From the NCBI GenBank assembly GCA_016795285.1, contig JAEUIC010000001.1, forward strand, positions 1 through 64,000: a stretch of DNA of 64,000 bases, in the 5' to 3' direction. This stretch comes from Planctomycetota bacterium (lineage in GTDB: Bacteria > Planctomycetota > B15-G4 > SIAN01). The position numbers were made by a program, and so were the translations under genes. The notes below the pieces were generated by a model, which saw only the letters and a list, made by a program, of their open reading frames with translations, did not search any database and had not been told where the DNA came from. This document shows, one piece after another, positions 1 through 9,020 of this stretch (its first letter is position 1; the number at the start of each line of letters is the position of its first letter).

Positions 1-1587
1 GTGCGTCTCCTGCGACATCAGGTCGTGCCGCTCGGCGCCGACCCCCATCGGCAGCACGTAGTCGGCGTACTGCGCCGTCTCGCTCCAGACCGGCGTCAAC
101 GCGGCGTGCAGCTCGACCAGCGACTCGTTGCGCAGCACCTGCTCCCACACCATCCCGTCGGGGTTGGTCCAGACCGGGTTGTAGACGCGGGTGAAGTAGG
201 CGGCGAGCTTGCCGCGGCCATCGAGGAGCAGGTGCGGCAGCAGATAGGAGAGCTCGTGGTGGGAGAGCGGCCACTCGCGCGGGTAGAGCAGCTCGTTCCA
301 CACCTTCTGCGGCGGCGGCTTGGCGAAGGGCGCCGGCACGAACTTGTCGGCGGTGTTCAGGTTGGTGCCGCCCTGCGAACCGACCGCGCCGACCAGCACC
401 GAGAGGAAGTGGAGGCAGCGCGCGACCTGCCAGCCGCCGCGATTGCCCGACGCGGCGTTGCGCCAGACGTGGCTCGCGAAGCCGCTGCCCGCCTTGCCGA
501 TCTCGCGCGCGACCTCGATCACCTTCGCGGCCGCGACGCCGCACTCCTTCTCCGCCGCCTCGGGCGTGTACTTCGCGTAGTGGTGGCGCAGCGCCGCGAG
601 GAAGTCGTCGAAGCGCACCTGCCCGCCCGCCGCGGCGATCCGCTCGGGCGCCAGCGCCTGCAGCGCCTCGGGCCAGTTGGTCCACTCCTCGACGAACTTG
701 CGGTCGATCGTCCCCTCGTCGAGCAGCACCTTCGCGAAGGCGAGCAGCAGGAACGCCTCGCTGCCAGGATTCGGCGCGAGCCACCAATCGGCCATCGACG
801 CGGTGTTCGACAGGCGGATGTCGATGGCGCAGAGCTTCGCGCCGGCGAGCTTGCCCTCGATGATCCGCTGCGCGTGCGGGTTGAAGTAGTGGCCGGTCTC
901 CAGGTGGCTCGAGAGCAGCAGGATGAACTTGGCGTTGGCGTGGTCGGGCGAGGGGCGATCGACCGTCTGCCAGAGCGCGTAGCCCAGGCGCGCCGCCGCG
1001 CTGCAGACGTTGGTGTGGCTGTTGTGGCCGTCGACCCCCCACGCCTGCAGCACGCGATCCATGTAGCCGTCGTGGCCCGGCCGGCCGACGTGGTACATCA
1101 CCTCGGTGCGCCGCCCCTCGACCAGCGCGTTGCGGATCTGCGCCGCGAAGGTGTCGAGCACGTGGTCCCACGTGACCCGCTCGAACTGGCCGCTGCCGCG
1201 CGGCCCGACCCGCTTCAGCGGATAGAGGATCCGCTCGGGGTCCTCGACCTGGTTCAGCGTCGCCGGCCCCTTGGCGCAGTTCCTCCCGCGCGAGCCGGGA
1301 TGGAACGGGTTGCCCTCGAGCTTGCGGATCGAAAGGTCGCTCTTGTCGACGTACGCGACCAGCCCGCACGCCGCCTCGCAGTTGAAGCAGGTGGTCGGGA
1401 TCAGCTGGTAGTGCTTCTCGACCTTGCGCGGCCAGCTCTTCGCGTCGTACTCGACCCAGTCGTCCCACTGCTCGATCGGCGGGAAGTTCTCGAGCGGCGT
1501 GACCCGCATCGGCTCGCCGTTGGGGGCGAGGTCGGGGGTGGGGGGCGGAGCGGATCCGGGGGCGGCGGGCGCGTTGCGGGTCGACAT
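1..1587 (-). CDS. Molybdopterin-dependent oxidoreductase, catalytic subunit (C-terminus cut by window edge)
   Basis: The minus strand reads open from an ATG at 1587 to the left edge, giving 529 residues of a DMSO-reductase-superfamily enzyme. Residues 67, 70, 74 and 104 are cysteines in a CxxCxxxC...C pattern (TTCFNCEAACG, then GRNCAKG), the N-terminal [4Fe-4S] site of this family. HTNVCSAAAR puts Cys195 where Nap, Psr and Phs enzymes carry a cysteine molybdenum ligand; that assignment is inference. No twin-arginine signal is visible at the N-terminus, so export may depend on a partner. The matching electron-transfer and membrane subunit lies at 5333-6820 on the same strand, with two FG-GAP genes between them. 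The substrate (polysulfide, thiosulfate, arsenic oxyanion, formate or other) cannot be told from this part. Confidence 0.85.
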   Translation of the reverse strand, partial: MSTRNAPAAPGSAPPPTPDLAPNGEPMRVTPLENFPPIEQWDDWVEYDAKSWPRKVEKHYQLIPTTCFNCEAACGLVAYVDKSDLSIRKLEGNPFHPGSRGRNCAKGPATLNQVEDPERILYPLKRVGPRGSGQFERVTWDHVLDTFAAQIRNALVEGRRTEVMYHVGRPGHDGYMDRVLQAWGVDGHNSHTNVCSAAARLGYALWQTVDRPSPDHANAKFILLLSSHLETGHYFNPHAQRIIEGKLAGAKLCAIDIRLSNTASMADWWLAPNPGSEAFLLLAFAKVLLDEGTIDRKFVEEWTNWPEALQALAPERIAAAGGQVRFDDFLAALRHHYAKYTPEAAEKECGVAAAKVIEVAREIGKAGSGFASHVWRNAASGNRGGWQVARCLHFLSVLVGAVGSQGGTNLNTADKFVPAPFAKPPPQKVWNELLYPREWPLSHHELSYLLPHLLLDGRGKLAAYFTRVYNPVWTNPDGMVWEQVLRNESLVELHAALTPVWSETAQYADYVLPMGVGAERHDLMSQETH

Positions 1588-1650
1588 GGCGGCGCACCGT
1601 AGCGCACCGGCGCCGGCGCGGCGAGCCTCCCCCCGCCCCCCTCGCGACCG

Positions 1651-1712
1651 CGGCGGAACGCTCCCGGAACGATCCGCCGCGCGGCGGAACGCTCCCGGAT
1701 CAAACCGCCGCC
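1651..1712. repeat. Intergenic repeat family A, two direct copies
   Basis: Two adjacent copies, 1651-1680 and 1681-1712, share the 19-base core GGCGGAACGCTCCCGGA(T/A)C followed by an AAACCGCCG-like arm, so each can fold with GGCGG pairing to CCGCC. The pair sits in the divergent space between the molybdoenzyme and the first FG-GAP gene. Other copies lie at 3484, 5281, 35047, 59571, 62331, 63447 and 63550. Confidence 0.75.
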
Positions 1713-1800
1713 CCGCTGACGCGCTCGCGGCGGCGCGACACCAACGGTGCACGGCGCGAAGGCTTGGCCACATCGCGCCCGCACCACCAGGAGAGCGACC

Positions 1801-3465
1801 ATGCAGCGACGGGCGGCGGCAGCGAAGCGGATCGGCGGGGTTGGCGGCGCGGCGGGGCTCGCCCTGCTGGCGGTGGCGACCGCGGCGTCGGCGCAGGTCG
1901 AGCAGGTGCGGATCGAGGGGACGCAGGACCGTGGGCGGCTCGGCTCGTCGGTGGCGACGATCGGAGACCTCGACGGCGACGGCTGCGACGACTGGGTCGT
2001 CGGGGAGAGGACTGCTGACACCGCGAATGGGACCGACACCGGTCAGGTCCACGTCATTAGCGGCGCGACCGGGACGGTGCTGCGCTCCCATCTCGGCAGC
2101 GCACCCTTCGGACAGCTCGGCGACCATGTCGTCGCGCTCGGCGACGTCGACGGCGACGCCGTCCCCGACTACGCAGCGGCAGCACCGTCGCACGATTCGA
2201 GCTCGAACTCGGCTTCCGGCCGCATCGAGGCCTACAGCGGCGCGACGGGGCAGCTGCTCTGGGGCACCGACGGATTCGACTCCTTCGACTTCCTGGGGCG
2301 CGAACTCTGCGCGATCGACGATCTCGACGGCGACGGGCGGCGAGACCTGATCGCCGCCTACCTCACCGGAACCGACGATGTCGACGTCTACAGCGGCGCC
2401 ACCGGCGCCTACCTGACGACGCTCAACACCCCGAACCAGTTCGTCACCTCGATGGCGCGCATCGGCGACGTCGACGGCGACGGCCGACGCGATTTCGCGA
2501 TCGGCTACCCCTTCGGCTGGATCACCGCCCAGAACGAGGGCTACGTCCGGATCTACTCCGGCGCCACCGGCGCGTGGATCCGCACGATCAGCGGCGTCGG
2601 CGTCGACGACGGGCTCGGAGAGTCGCTGGTCGGAACGGACGACGTCGATCAGGACGGCGTCGAGGACTTCCTGGTCGGGGCCGGCGTCCGCAAGGGCACT
2701 CGCGACGGACGGATCGAGTTGCGCAGCGGCGCGACGCTCGCGGTCCTACGCACGATCCCCGGCGCGACCGGCGAGCAACTCGGGAACTTCGTCGGGGCCG
2801 GTGGCGACTGGGACGGGGATGGCATCGAGGAGCAATTCGCGACGGCGATCGCCGCCGCGCCCCACGGCTCGGTGCACGTCTACTCGGGCGCGACCGGCGC
2901 CGAACTGCACGTCTACGCCAGCGACGATTCAGCCGCGTCTCACGACGTCCGCTTCGGCTGGAGCCTCGCCACCGGCGACTGGAACGGCGACGGCATCGGC
3001 GACCTCGCGATCGCGGCCGACGGCTGGTACGGCTCGACCGGCACCGACCGCGGCATCGTCCACGCGTTCCTCGGCTGCCCCGCCGCGCAGTCGAACTACG
3101 GCGTCGGTCATCCCGGCACCTTCGGCACGCCGACGCTCTCGATCAGCGGCGATCCCGAGCTCGGCGCGACGCTGACCTTCACGGCCGACAACTCGCGCGG
3201 CGCCAAGACGACCGGCTGGGTCCTGATCGGCGACGCCGCCGCCTCGATCTCCCTGAAGAAGGGCGGGACGTTGCTGGTGGCTCCGCAGATCGTGCTGGCG
3301 ATCACGATCCCAGCGAGCGGCTTCTCCACGCAGGAGCAGCTCCCCGACGACCCCGCGCTCGGCTTCTCCGACTTCTTCCTGCAGATCGTCGAGCTCGACC
3401 CCGGCGCCGCCGGCGGCCTTTCGATGACGCAGGGGCTCCAGCTGCGGCTCGGCTGGGACTACTGA
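1801..3465 (+). CDS. Secreted FG-GAP/VCBS beta-propeller protein, copy 1
   Basis: A 554-residue exported protein. The ATG at 1801 follows an AGGAG ribosome site and starts a signal peptide ending near residue 31 (TAASAQ). The body holds about seven FG-GAP blades, each with a calcium-binding style DxDGDGxxD loop (DLDGDGCDD, DVDGDGRRD, DWNGDGIGD), as in integrin-alpha-like propellers. The last 125 residues form a separate domain (from YGVGHPG to the terminal LGWDY) that also ends three other secreted proteins in this window. The gene is a tandem duplicate of 3604-5262, including its upstream DNA. The function is probably surface adhesion or scaffolding; no ligand can be inferred. Confidence 0.88.
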   Translation: MQRRAAAAKRIGGVGGAAGLALLAVATAASAQVEQVRIEGTQDRGRLGSSVATIGDLDGDGCDDWVVGERTADTANGTDTGQVHVISGATGTVLRSHLGSAPFGQLGDHVVALGDVDGDAVPDYAAAAPSHDSSSNSASGRIEAYSGATGQLLWGTDGFDSFDFLGRELCAIDDLDGDGRRDLIAAYLTGTDDVDVYSGATGAYLTTLNTPNQFVTSMARIGDVDGDGRRDFAIGYPFGWITAQNEGYVRIYSGATGAWIRTISGVGVDDGLGESLVGTDDVDQDGVEDFLVGAGVRKGTRDGRIELRSGATLAVLRTIPGATGEQLGNFVGAGGDWDGDGIEEQFATAIAAAPHGSVHVYSGATGAELHVYASDDSAASHDVRFGWSLATGDWNGDGIGDLAIAADGWYGSTGTDRGIVHAFLGCPAAQSNYGVGHPGTFGTPTLSISGDPELGATLTFTADNSRGAKTTGWVLIGDAAASISLKKGGTLLVAPQIVLAITIPASGFSTQEQLPDDPALGFSDFFLQIVELDPGAAGGLSMTQGLQLRLGWDY

Positions 3466-3603
3466 GCGAGCGGCGGGAGCGGCGCGGCGGAACGCTCCCG
3501 GATCGAACCGCCGCCCCGCTGACGCGCTCGCCGCGGCGCGACACCAACGCTCCGCGGCGCGAAGGCTCGGCCACGGCGCGCCCGCACCACCAGGAGAGCG
3601 ACC
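3466..3603. repeat. Duplicated upstream region (copy of about 1681-1800)
   Basis: The 138 bases between the two FG-GAP genes closely match those before the first gene. In the same order they hold the family A repeat (3484-3512), a GCTGACGCGCTCGC stretch, a GCGACACCAACG stretch and an identical CACCAGGAGAGCGACC leader ending at the ATG. The duplication therefore included the promoter and ribosome-binding region, and both copies are probably controlled alike. Confidence 0.8.
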
Positions 3604-5262
3604 ATGCGGCGACGGACGGCGGCAGCGAAGCGGATCGGCGAGGTTGGCGGCGCAGCGGGGCTCGCCCTGCTGGCGGCGACGACCGCGGCCTCGGCGCAGG
3701 TGGAGCAGCTGCGCCACGAGGGGACCGAGAACGACGCTCGACTCGGCGAATCGGTGGCGAGGATCGGAGACCTCGATCTAGACGGTTGCGACGACTGGCT
3801 GGTCAGCGAGCCCAATCACGGCAGGAACGCCAACTTCGGGCGCGTCTTCGTCCTCAGCGGCGCGACCGCGACCGTGATCCGTACCCATATCGGCCCCTCA
3901 GCGAGCGACTTCCTCGGCACGAAGGTCGCAGGACTCGGCGACGTCGATGGAGACGCCATTCCCGACTACGCCTACTCGATGGTCGGCCACGTCACCTCGT
4001 CGGGAAGCTTCGTCGGTCGCGTGGAGGCGTGCAGCGGTGCCACGGGCCAGATCCTGTGGGGAACGGATGGGGCCGACGGCTACGACTGGTTCGGGCGACA
4101 GCTCATGCCGTACGAAGACCTCGACGGCGACGGCGCGTGCGACTTGGTGGTCTCCCACCTCGATGTCGTCGACTCTCTCGAGGTCCTGAGTGGCGCCACC
4201 GGAGCTCGCTTGGCGGCGCTCGACACTCCGTTCGACTTCGCCGACTCGATGGCGCTCCTTCATGACATCGATGGCGACGGGCGACGAGACTTCGCCGTCG
4301 GATGCACCTGGGACTGGGTCAACTTCTCCCTGGAAGGAACCGTGAGCCTCTACTCCGGCGCAACCGGGAACAAGATCGCCACGATCCTCGGAGGAGCCGC
4401 CGACTACCACTTCGGACATGCGATCACCGCCGTGAGCGACCTCGATCAGGACGGCGTGGACGATTTCCTTGTCACCGCTGGGGTGTCGTACGGGAAGTGG
4501 GATGGCGTGATCGAAGTGCGCAGCGGCGCGACCCTCGGTCTGCTGCGGAAGATCCAAGGAACCACCAACGAGGAGCGCGGCGCGGCGCTCGGCACTTGCG
4601 CGGACTGGGATGGCGATGGGGTGGATGATTACGTCGCGACCTCGAGCGGAGTCCCGCCCTACGGGGTCGTCCGCGTCTACTCGAGCTCGACCGACGCCGT
4701 GCTACATGAGTTCGTCGGAGAGCGCTCGGCCAGTTCGCACGACATCCTGTTCGGTCGAACGCTCGCCACCGGCGACTGGAACGGCGACGGCATCGGCGAC
4801 CTGCTGATCCCCGCGGAGGAGTGGTACGGCTCGGTCGGCACGAACCGGGGCATCGTCCATTGCATCCTCGGCTGTCCCGCGTCGCAGTCGAGCTACGGCG
4901 TCGGCTTCCCCGGCACGCTCGGCACGCCGACGCTCTCGATCAGCGGCGATCCCGAGCTCGGCGCCACGCTCACCTTCGCGGCCGACAACTCGCTCGGCGC
5001 GGCGACGATCGGCTGGGTGCTAATCGGCGACGCCGCCGCCGCGATCCCGCTGAAGAAGGGCGGGACGCTGCTGGCGCTGCCGCAGATCGTGCTGACCGTG
5101 CCGATCGACGCGAACGGCTTCAGCCAGGACGAGCAGCTCCCCGACGACCCCGCGCTCGGCTTCTCCGACTTCTTCCTGCAGATCGTCCAGATCGACCCCG
5201 GCGCCGCCGGCGGCCTCTCGATGACGCAGGGCCTGCAACTGCGGCTCGGCTGGGACTACTGA
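3604..5262 (+). CDS. Secreted FG-GAP/VCBS beta-propeller protein, copy 2
   Basis: A 552-residue paralogue of the preceding gene. The ATG at 3604 has the same AGGAG leader and a near-identical signal peptide (TTAASAQ). The first about 60 residues and last about 180 are almost the same as copy 1, while the central blades have diverged more, with looser DxDxDG loops in places (DLDLDGCDD). The C-terminal domain (YGVGFPGT...LGWDY) is conserved. The two are probably co-regulated secreted surface proteins. They interrupt the molybdoenzyme subunit genes on the opposite strand. The strongly conserved ends with a variable middle suggest recent duplication followed by divergence or partial gene conversion. 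Confidence 0.88.
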   Translation: MRRRTAAAKRIGEVGGAAGLALLAATTAASAQVEQLRHEGTENDARLGESVARIGDLDLDGCDDWLVSEPNHGRNANFGRVFVLSGATATVIRTHIGPSASDFLGTKVAGLGDVDGDAIPDYAYSMVGHVTSSGSFVGRVEACSGATGQILWGTDGADGYDWFGRQLMPYEDLDGDGACDLVVSHLDVVDSLEVLSGATGARLAALDTPFDFADSMALLHDIDGDGRRDFAVGCTWDWVNFSLEGTVSLYSGATGNKIATILGGAADYHFGHAITAVSDLDQDGVDDFLVTAGVSYGKWDGVIEVRSGATLGLLRKIQGTTNEERGAALGTCADWDGDGVDDYVATSSGVPPYGVVRVYSSSTDAVLHEFVGERSASSHDILFGRTLATGDWNGDGIGDLLIPAEEWYGSVGTNRGIVHCILGCPASQSSYGVGFPGTLGTPTLSISGDPELGATLTFAADNSLGAATIGWVLIGDAAAAIPLKKGGTLLALPQIVLTVPIDANGFSQDEQLPDDPALGFSDFFLQIVQIDPGAAGGLSMTQGLQLRLGWDY

Positions 5263-5280
5263 GCGAGCGGCGGGAGCGGC

Positions 5281-5325
5281 GCCTCGGAACGCTCCCGGAT
5301 CGATCCGCCGCGGATCGATCCGCCG
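5281..5325. repeat. Intergenic repeat family A copy between convergent genes
   Basis: This stretch carries CGGAACGCTCCCGGATCGATCCGCCG with a further CGGATCGATCCGCCG repeat beside it. It lies 18 bases after the FG-GAP copy 2 stop and just before the stop of the opposing NrfD-type gene, where it could serve as a two-way terminator hairpin. Confidence 0.65.
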
Positions 5326-5332
5326 CGAGGGC

Positions 5333-6820
5333 TCACGACAGCGGCGGCAGCTGGCCCGCGCGGACGTAGGCCCACTCCCACAGGAAGAGGCCGAACCAGG
5401 CGACGAGCGGCGCGAGGAAGAGCGTCGCCGCCGGGCCGTTGGCGAGCGGCAGCAGGAACGCGCCGACGATCAAGAGCCCCATGCGGAAGGCGGGCAGCTT
5501 GCCGGCGAACTTCACGACGTCGAGGAACGCCGCGGCCTGGCGAGCGTTGGCGGTGGCGTGCTTCATCCAGCGCTCGGCGAGGCAGCAGAGCAGGTGCGCG
5601 GCGACGCCGAGCGCCAGCAACAACTGCAGCCCCTCGCGCTGCAGGCCGGCGAACGGCAGGAAGAGCGCCGCACCGCAGAAGAGCGCCTGCGCCAGCAGGT
5701 GGGGCAGCAGGAGCTTGCCCTGCCAGAGATCGCGCCCCTCGCACTGCTGGAAGAGGAAGGCCGTGTAACCGGCGACGCCGAGCGCGAGCACCGCGTTGAT
5801 CCAGCGCAGCGGCGCGATGGCCCCCTCGAGGCTGAACCAGCGCGCGGCGAGCGTCGCGCTCACCGTCATCGAGAAGGCGATCAGGATCCACGCCCCCTTC
5901 ACCAGCCAGCTCTTCCGGTTCCCGCGCGTCAGCAGCGTGAGGAAGAGCTTCGGCCGCTTCAGGTCCTCGACCAGCAGGAACGTCGTGAGCGTGACGAAGA
6001 AGAGTGCCGCGATCTCCGGCAGCCAGTCGGCCGCGAAGCCGGTGAGCCCCAGCGCCGCGACGAACGGCGCCAGCATCGCCGCCCCCGCCGCGATCCCCTT
6101 GGTCACCAGGTAGGCCGCGACGCCCGTCCCCCACTGCACCTTGTGGCCCGCGTCGAGCGTGACGCGCGCGTTCGGGACCAGCGGCAGTGTGAGCGGCCAC
6201 GTCTCCGGCTTCTGCGGCGGCCGCTCGCTCCAGAGGTAGGTCGCCGGTCGCTCGATCGAGCCCGGCTGCAGCGCCAGCGGCTCGACGCCGACGTAGGCGA
6301 CGTTCGGGCCGGTCTTCTGCTCCTCGCGGCGGCGCAGCGACGGCTGCTCGGCCAGCAACCGGCTCGGCTTGCTGTGCGAATCGTGGAAGTCGCCGCTGAT
6401 GATCGCCTGCTCGGGGCAGACGATGACGCAAGCGGGCTGCAGCCCCTTCTCCACGCGGTGGGCGCAGTAGTGGCATTTCTCGACGGCGCCGGTCGCGTCG
6501 TTCAGCGCGATCGCGTCGTAGGGGCACGCCTGCATGCAGGCGCGACAGCCGATGCAGACGTCGCGGTCGATGTCGACGATGCCGTCCTTGCGCTTGTCGA
6601 GCGCGGTGACCGGGCAGATCGTGACGCACGGCGCGTTCGTGCAGTGGTTGCAGCGCAGCACCGCGAAGTGGCGCTTCACCTCGGGGAAGGTGCCCTTCTC
6701 GACGTACTTCACCCACGTCCGGAAGTCGCCGAGCGGGACGTCGTTCTCCGCCTTGCACGCGACCGTGCAGGCGTGGCAGCCGATGCAGCGTCGATGGTCG
6801 ATGACGAAGCCGTACTGCAT
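5333..6820 (-). CDS. Fused [4Fe-4S] ferredoxin / NrfD-type membrane subunit of a molybdoenzyme
   Basis: A 495-residue fusion of the B and C subunits that are usually separate in DmsABC/PsrABC-type complexes. The ATG at 6820 starts MQYGFVIDHRRC. Residues 1-200 contain sixteen cysteines in four ferredoxin groups (CIGCHACTVAC, CNHCTNAPCVTIC, CIGCRACMQAC, CHYCAHRVEKGLQPAC), enough for four [4Fe-4S] clusters as in DmsB. From about residue 245 there are 8-9 hydrophobic segments of an NrfD/DmsC-like quinone-interacting membrane domain. The protein should pass electrons between the membrane quinone pool and the molybdopterin subunit encoded at 1-1587. Upstream Met codons lack family similarity and were not used. 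Confidence 0.88.
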   Translation of the reverse strand: MQYGFVIDHRRCIGCHACTVACKAENDVPLGDFRTWVKYVEKGTFPEVKRHFAVLRCNHCTNAPCVTICPVTALDKRKDGIVDIDRDVCIGCRACMQACPYDAIALNDATGAVEKCHYCAHRVEKGLQPACVIVCPEQAIISGDFHDSHSKPSRLLAEQPSLRRREEQKTGPNVAYVGVEPLALQPGSIERPATYLWSERPPQKPETWPLTLPLVPNARVTLDAGHKVQWGTGVAAYLVTKGIAAGAAMLAPFVAALGLTGFAADWLPEIAALFFVTLTTFLLVEDLKRPKLFLTLLTRGNRKSWLVKGAWILIAFSMTVSATLAARWFSLEGAIAPLRWINAVLALGVAGYTAFLFQQCEGRDLWQGKLLLPHLLAQALFCGAALFLPFAGLQREGLQLLLALGVAAHLLCCLAERWMKHATANARQAAAFLDVVKFAGKLPAFRMGLLIVGAFLLPLANGPAATLFLAPLVAWFGLFLWEWAYVRAGQLPPLS

Positions 6821-6939
6821 CCGCGGGGCGCTCCTCTTCCCTTGGGCGAAGGCGCGGCACGATACGCCCCCTTCAAGCGAGCTGCCACGCGCGCCATGCT
6901 CGCGCCGCCCCCACGGACCTCGCCCGCCACGGATCGCCC

Positions 6940-8109
6940 ATGACCCCGTCGCCGACCGTCCCGTCGCCCCGCGCGCCACGCGTTCGACCGACCGCCACGC
7001 TCGCTGCCACCCTCCTGCCGCTGGCGCTGCTCCTGGCCTGCACCGGCTGCCGCACGCCACAGCCATCAGCCGTCGCCACCGCCCCCGACTGGATCGTCCT
7101 GGTCAAGAGCGCCCGCGTCCCGCCCTGGTCGCCCTGGATCACCCAGTTCGCCCACCACACGTGGCTCGACGTGAAGCGCGGCAGCGAGGAGCAGTGGTGG
7201 CGCGCCGAGGTGCGCGGACGCGACGTCGGCGTCGTCTTCGCGCCGATCGCCGCCGCCTCGGCGCGCAAGGAGCTCTGGCTCGATCGGCGCGCGGTCCGGC
7301 TGCTGGCGACCATCGACGGCGAGCCGGCGTACCGCATCGCGCAGCGGCTCGAATCGCTCTGCGCCGAGCTCGACGCGCGCTACGCCGCCGACTACCTGAA
7401 GTGGCCCGGCCCCAACAGCAACACCTTCGTCGCCGACCTCGCGCGCGAGCTGCCCGACCTCGCCTTCGTCTTCGACGGCAACGCGGTCGGCAAGGATTGG
7501 CCGGGCTGGATCGACGCCGGCCTCACCCCGTCGAAGAGCGGCCTCCATCTCGACACCCCGCTGCTCGGCGCCGCGGTGGCCCTGCGCGAAGGGGTCGAGC
7601 TCCACCTGCTCGGCTTCACCGCGGCCGTCCGCCTCTTCCCGCCGAGCCTCGCCCTCCCCTTCCTGCCGGAGCTCCCGTTCGGCCTCTGGAACGAGCGCTG
7701 GTGCCGCGTCCCGCCGATCCCGGCGGACGCGCCGCTCGTGGTGAGGCGCCCCGCCGACGACGGAGCCACCGTCGAGCGAACCATCGAGCGAACCATCGAG
7801 CTGCCGGCCGACGGCGCGCCGCTCGAAGTCGTGGTGGTCGACGAGGAGAGCGGCAGCTGGGCGCAGCTGCGCCTCTCGATCACGCCGCCGCAGCCGCCGC
7901 GCCGCCACGGGACGCTGCGTTGCGAAGCGACGCTCCACTTCGAGGAGTACGACAACGACGACGGCTTCGAGGGCGGCGTCGATCCCGGCCTCGAGGTGCA
8001 CCACCTGCTGTCGCTCGCGGGGACGCGGATCCTGCTGCGCGGCGTCGAGGGAACGGCCGGCGCTCCACCCTCGGTGCAGCTGCGACTGATCGCGCAGTCG
8101 ACGCGATGA
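6940..8109 (+). CDS. DUF3750-like lipoprotein, paralogue 1
   Basis: 389 residues. The N-terminus is a signal peptide with a lipobox-like LLACTGC (Cys near residue 36), so it is probably a lipoprotein. The core from about residue 50 to 260 has the features I associate with DUF3750: FAHHTWLDVKRG, then WPGPNSNTFV, then FDGNAVGKDWPGWIDAG. The conserved HH, N-S-N and D residues may be functional, but the family has no known activity. The last about 130 residues hold a short VERTIERTIEL repeat and an acidic C-terminal region absent from the second paralogue. It overlaps that gene by an ATGA and is probably co-transcribed with it. Confidence 0.75.
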   Translation: MTPSPTVPSPRAPRVRPTATLAATLLPLALLLACTGCRTPQPSAVATAPDWIVLVKSARVPPWSPWITQFAHHTWLDVKRGSEEQWWRAEVRGRDVGVVFAPIAAASARKELWLDRRAVRLLATIDGEPAYRIAQRLESLCAELDARYAADYLKWPGPNSNTFVADLARELPDLAFVFDGNAVGKDWPGWIDAGLTPSKSGLHLDTPLLGAAVALREGVELHLLGFTAAVRLFPPSLALPFLPELPFGLWNERWCRVPPIPADAPLVVRRPADDGATVERTIERTIELPADGAPLEVVVVDEESGSWAQLRLSITPPQPPRRHGTLRCEATLHFEEYDNDDGFEGGVDPGLEVHHLLSLAGTRILLRGVEGTAGAPPSVQLRLIAQSTR

Positions 8110-8936
8110 GCGCAGCGCAGCGCCTCCTCCGTCCGGAGCGCCCGCGTCGACGCGCGACTGCCGGCCTCGCCGCGACGGTACTGCTCGTCGCGCAAGGCTG
8201 CGCGGCGCCGCGCCCCTCGCAATTGCCGAGCGACGAGCCCTACCTCGTCGTCGTGAAGAGCGCCCGCCTCACCGAGCGCTTCCCGTGGATCACCCGCTTC
8301 GCCCACCACGCGTGGATCGACGTGAAGCGGGGCGACGAAGCGAGTTGGCAGCGCATCGAGGTGCGCGGCCGCGGGCGCGGCGTCGTCGTGCGCGACATCG
8401 CGGCGGAGGACGCGCGCAACGATCGCTGGTTCGGCGGGCGGCCGGTCCACCAGCTCGAGGTGATCGACGGCGACGCGGCGCGCCGCATCGCGGAGCAGAT
8501 CGGGCCGCTCGCCGCCGCGCAGGACGCTCGCTACGAGGAGGACTACCTCCTGTGGCCCGGTCCCAACAGCAACACCTTCATCGCCGAGCTCGCCGACGAG
8601 CTGCCCGACCTCGCCTTCGTGCTGGACGGCAACGCGGTCGGCAAGGATTGGCCGGGCTGGATCGACGGCGGCCTCACCACGTCGAAGACGGGCCTCCATC
8701 TCGACCTGCCGCTGGTCGGCGCGGCCGTCGGCGCGCGCGACGGCATCGAGCTCCATCTGCTCGGCTTCACGGCCGCACTCCGTTTCTGGCCGCCCTGCGT
8801 CGTCGTCCCGTTCCTGCCGCGCCTGCCGCAAGGGCTCTTCGCCGAGTGGGGCCCGGCCGACGCGGACGAGTCGCCGGCCGCACCGTCGTCGAGCTCGCCC
8901 GACGCGCCCGGCCCGTCGCGCGGCGGGGAGCGGTGA
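8106..8936 (+). CDS. DUF3750-like lipoprotein, paralogue 2
   Basis: 276 residues. The ATG at 8106 overlaps the stop of paralogue 1 (ATGA), which indicates translational coupling. The signal peptide ends at LLVAQGC, a loose lipobox. The core repeats that of paralogue 1 closely (FAHHAWIDVKRG, WPGPNSNTFI, DGNAVGKDWPGWIDGG), but the C-terminal extension is replaced by a short Ser/Pro/Ala-rich tail. It is a tandem duplicate that has lost or never gained the extra domain. The role is unknown; a matched pair of envelope-anchored DUF3750 proteins could work on the same substrate. Confidence 0.75.
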   Translation: MSAAQRLLRPERPRRRATAGLAATVLLVAQGCAAPRPSQLPSDEPYLVVVKSARLTERFPWITRFAHHAWIDVKRGDEASWQRIEVRGRGRGVVVRDIAAEDARNDRWFGGRPVHQLEVIDGDAARRIAEQIGPLAAAQDARYEEDYLLWPGPNSNTFIAELADELPDLAFVLDGNAVGKDWPGWIDGGLTTSKTGLHLDLPLVGAAVGARDGIELHLLGFTAALRFWPPCVVVPFLPRLPQGLFAEWGPADADESPAAPSSSSPDAPGPSRGGER

Positions 8937-9020
8937 TGGGTGCGTGAAGCGGCGGTGAAGGGACGACCGCGGGACGGCGCCCCGCGCCGCGCTCGCCGCG
9001 CCGGGCTACCATCCGCGCCC

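Noticed and set aside
1..1602. 533-residue plus-strand open frame across the left edge
   Set aside because: It is the reverse frame of the molybdopterin oxidoreductase; the minus-strand product has family motifs and the plus-strand one is Arg/Val-rich with none.
7756..7800. Short VERTIERTIEL repeat as a possible mobile element
   Set aside because: Only two units inside a coding region; consistent with slippage, not a mobile element.
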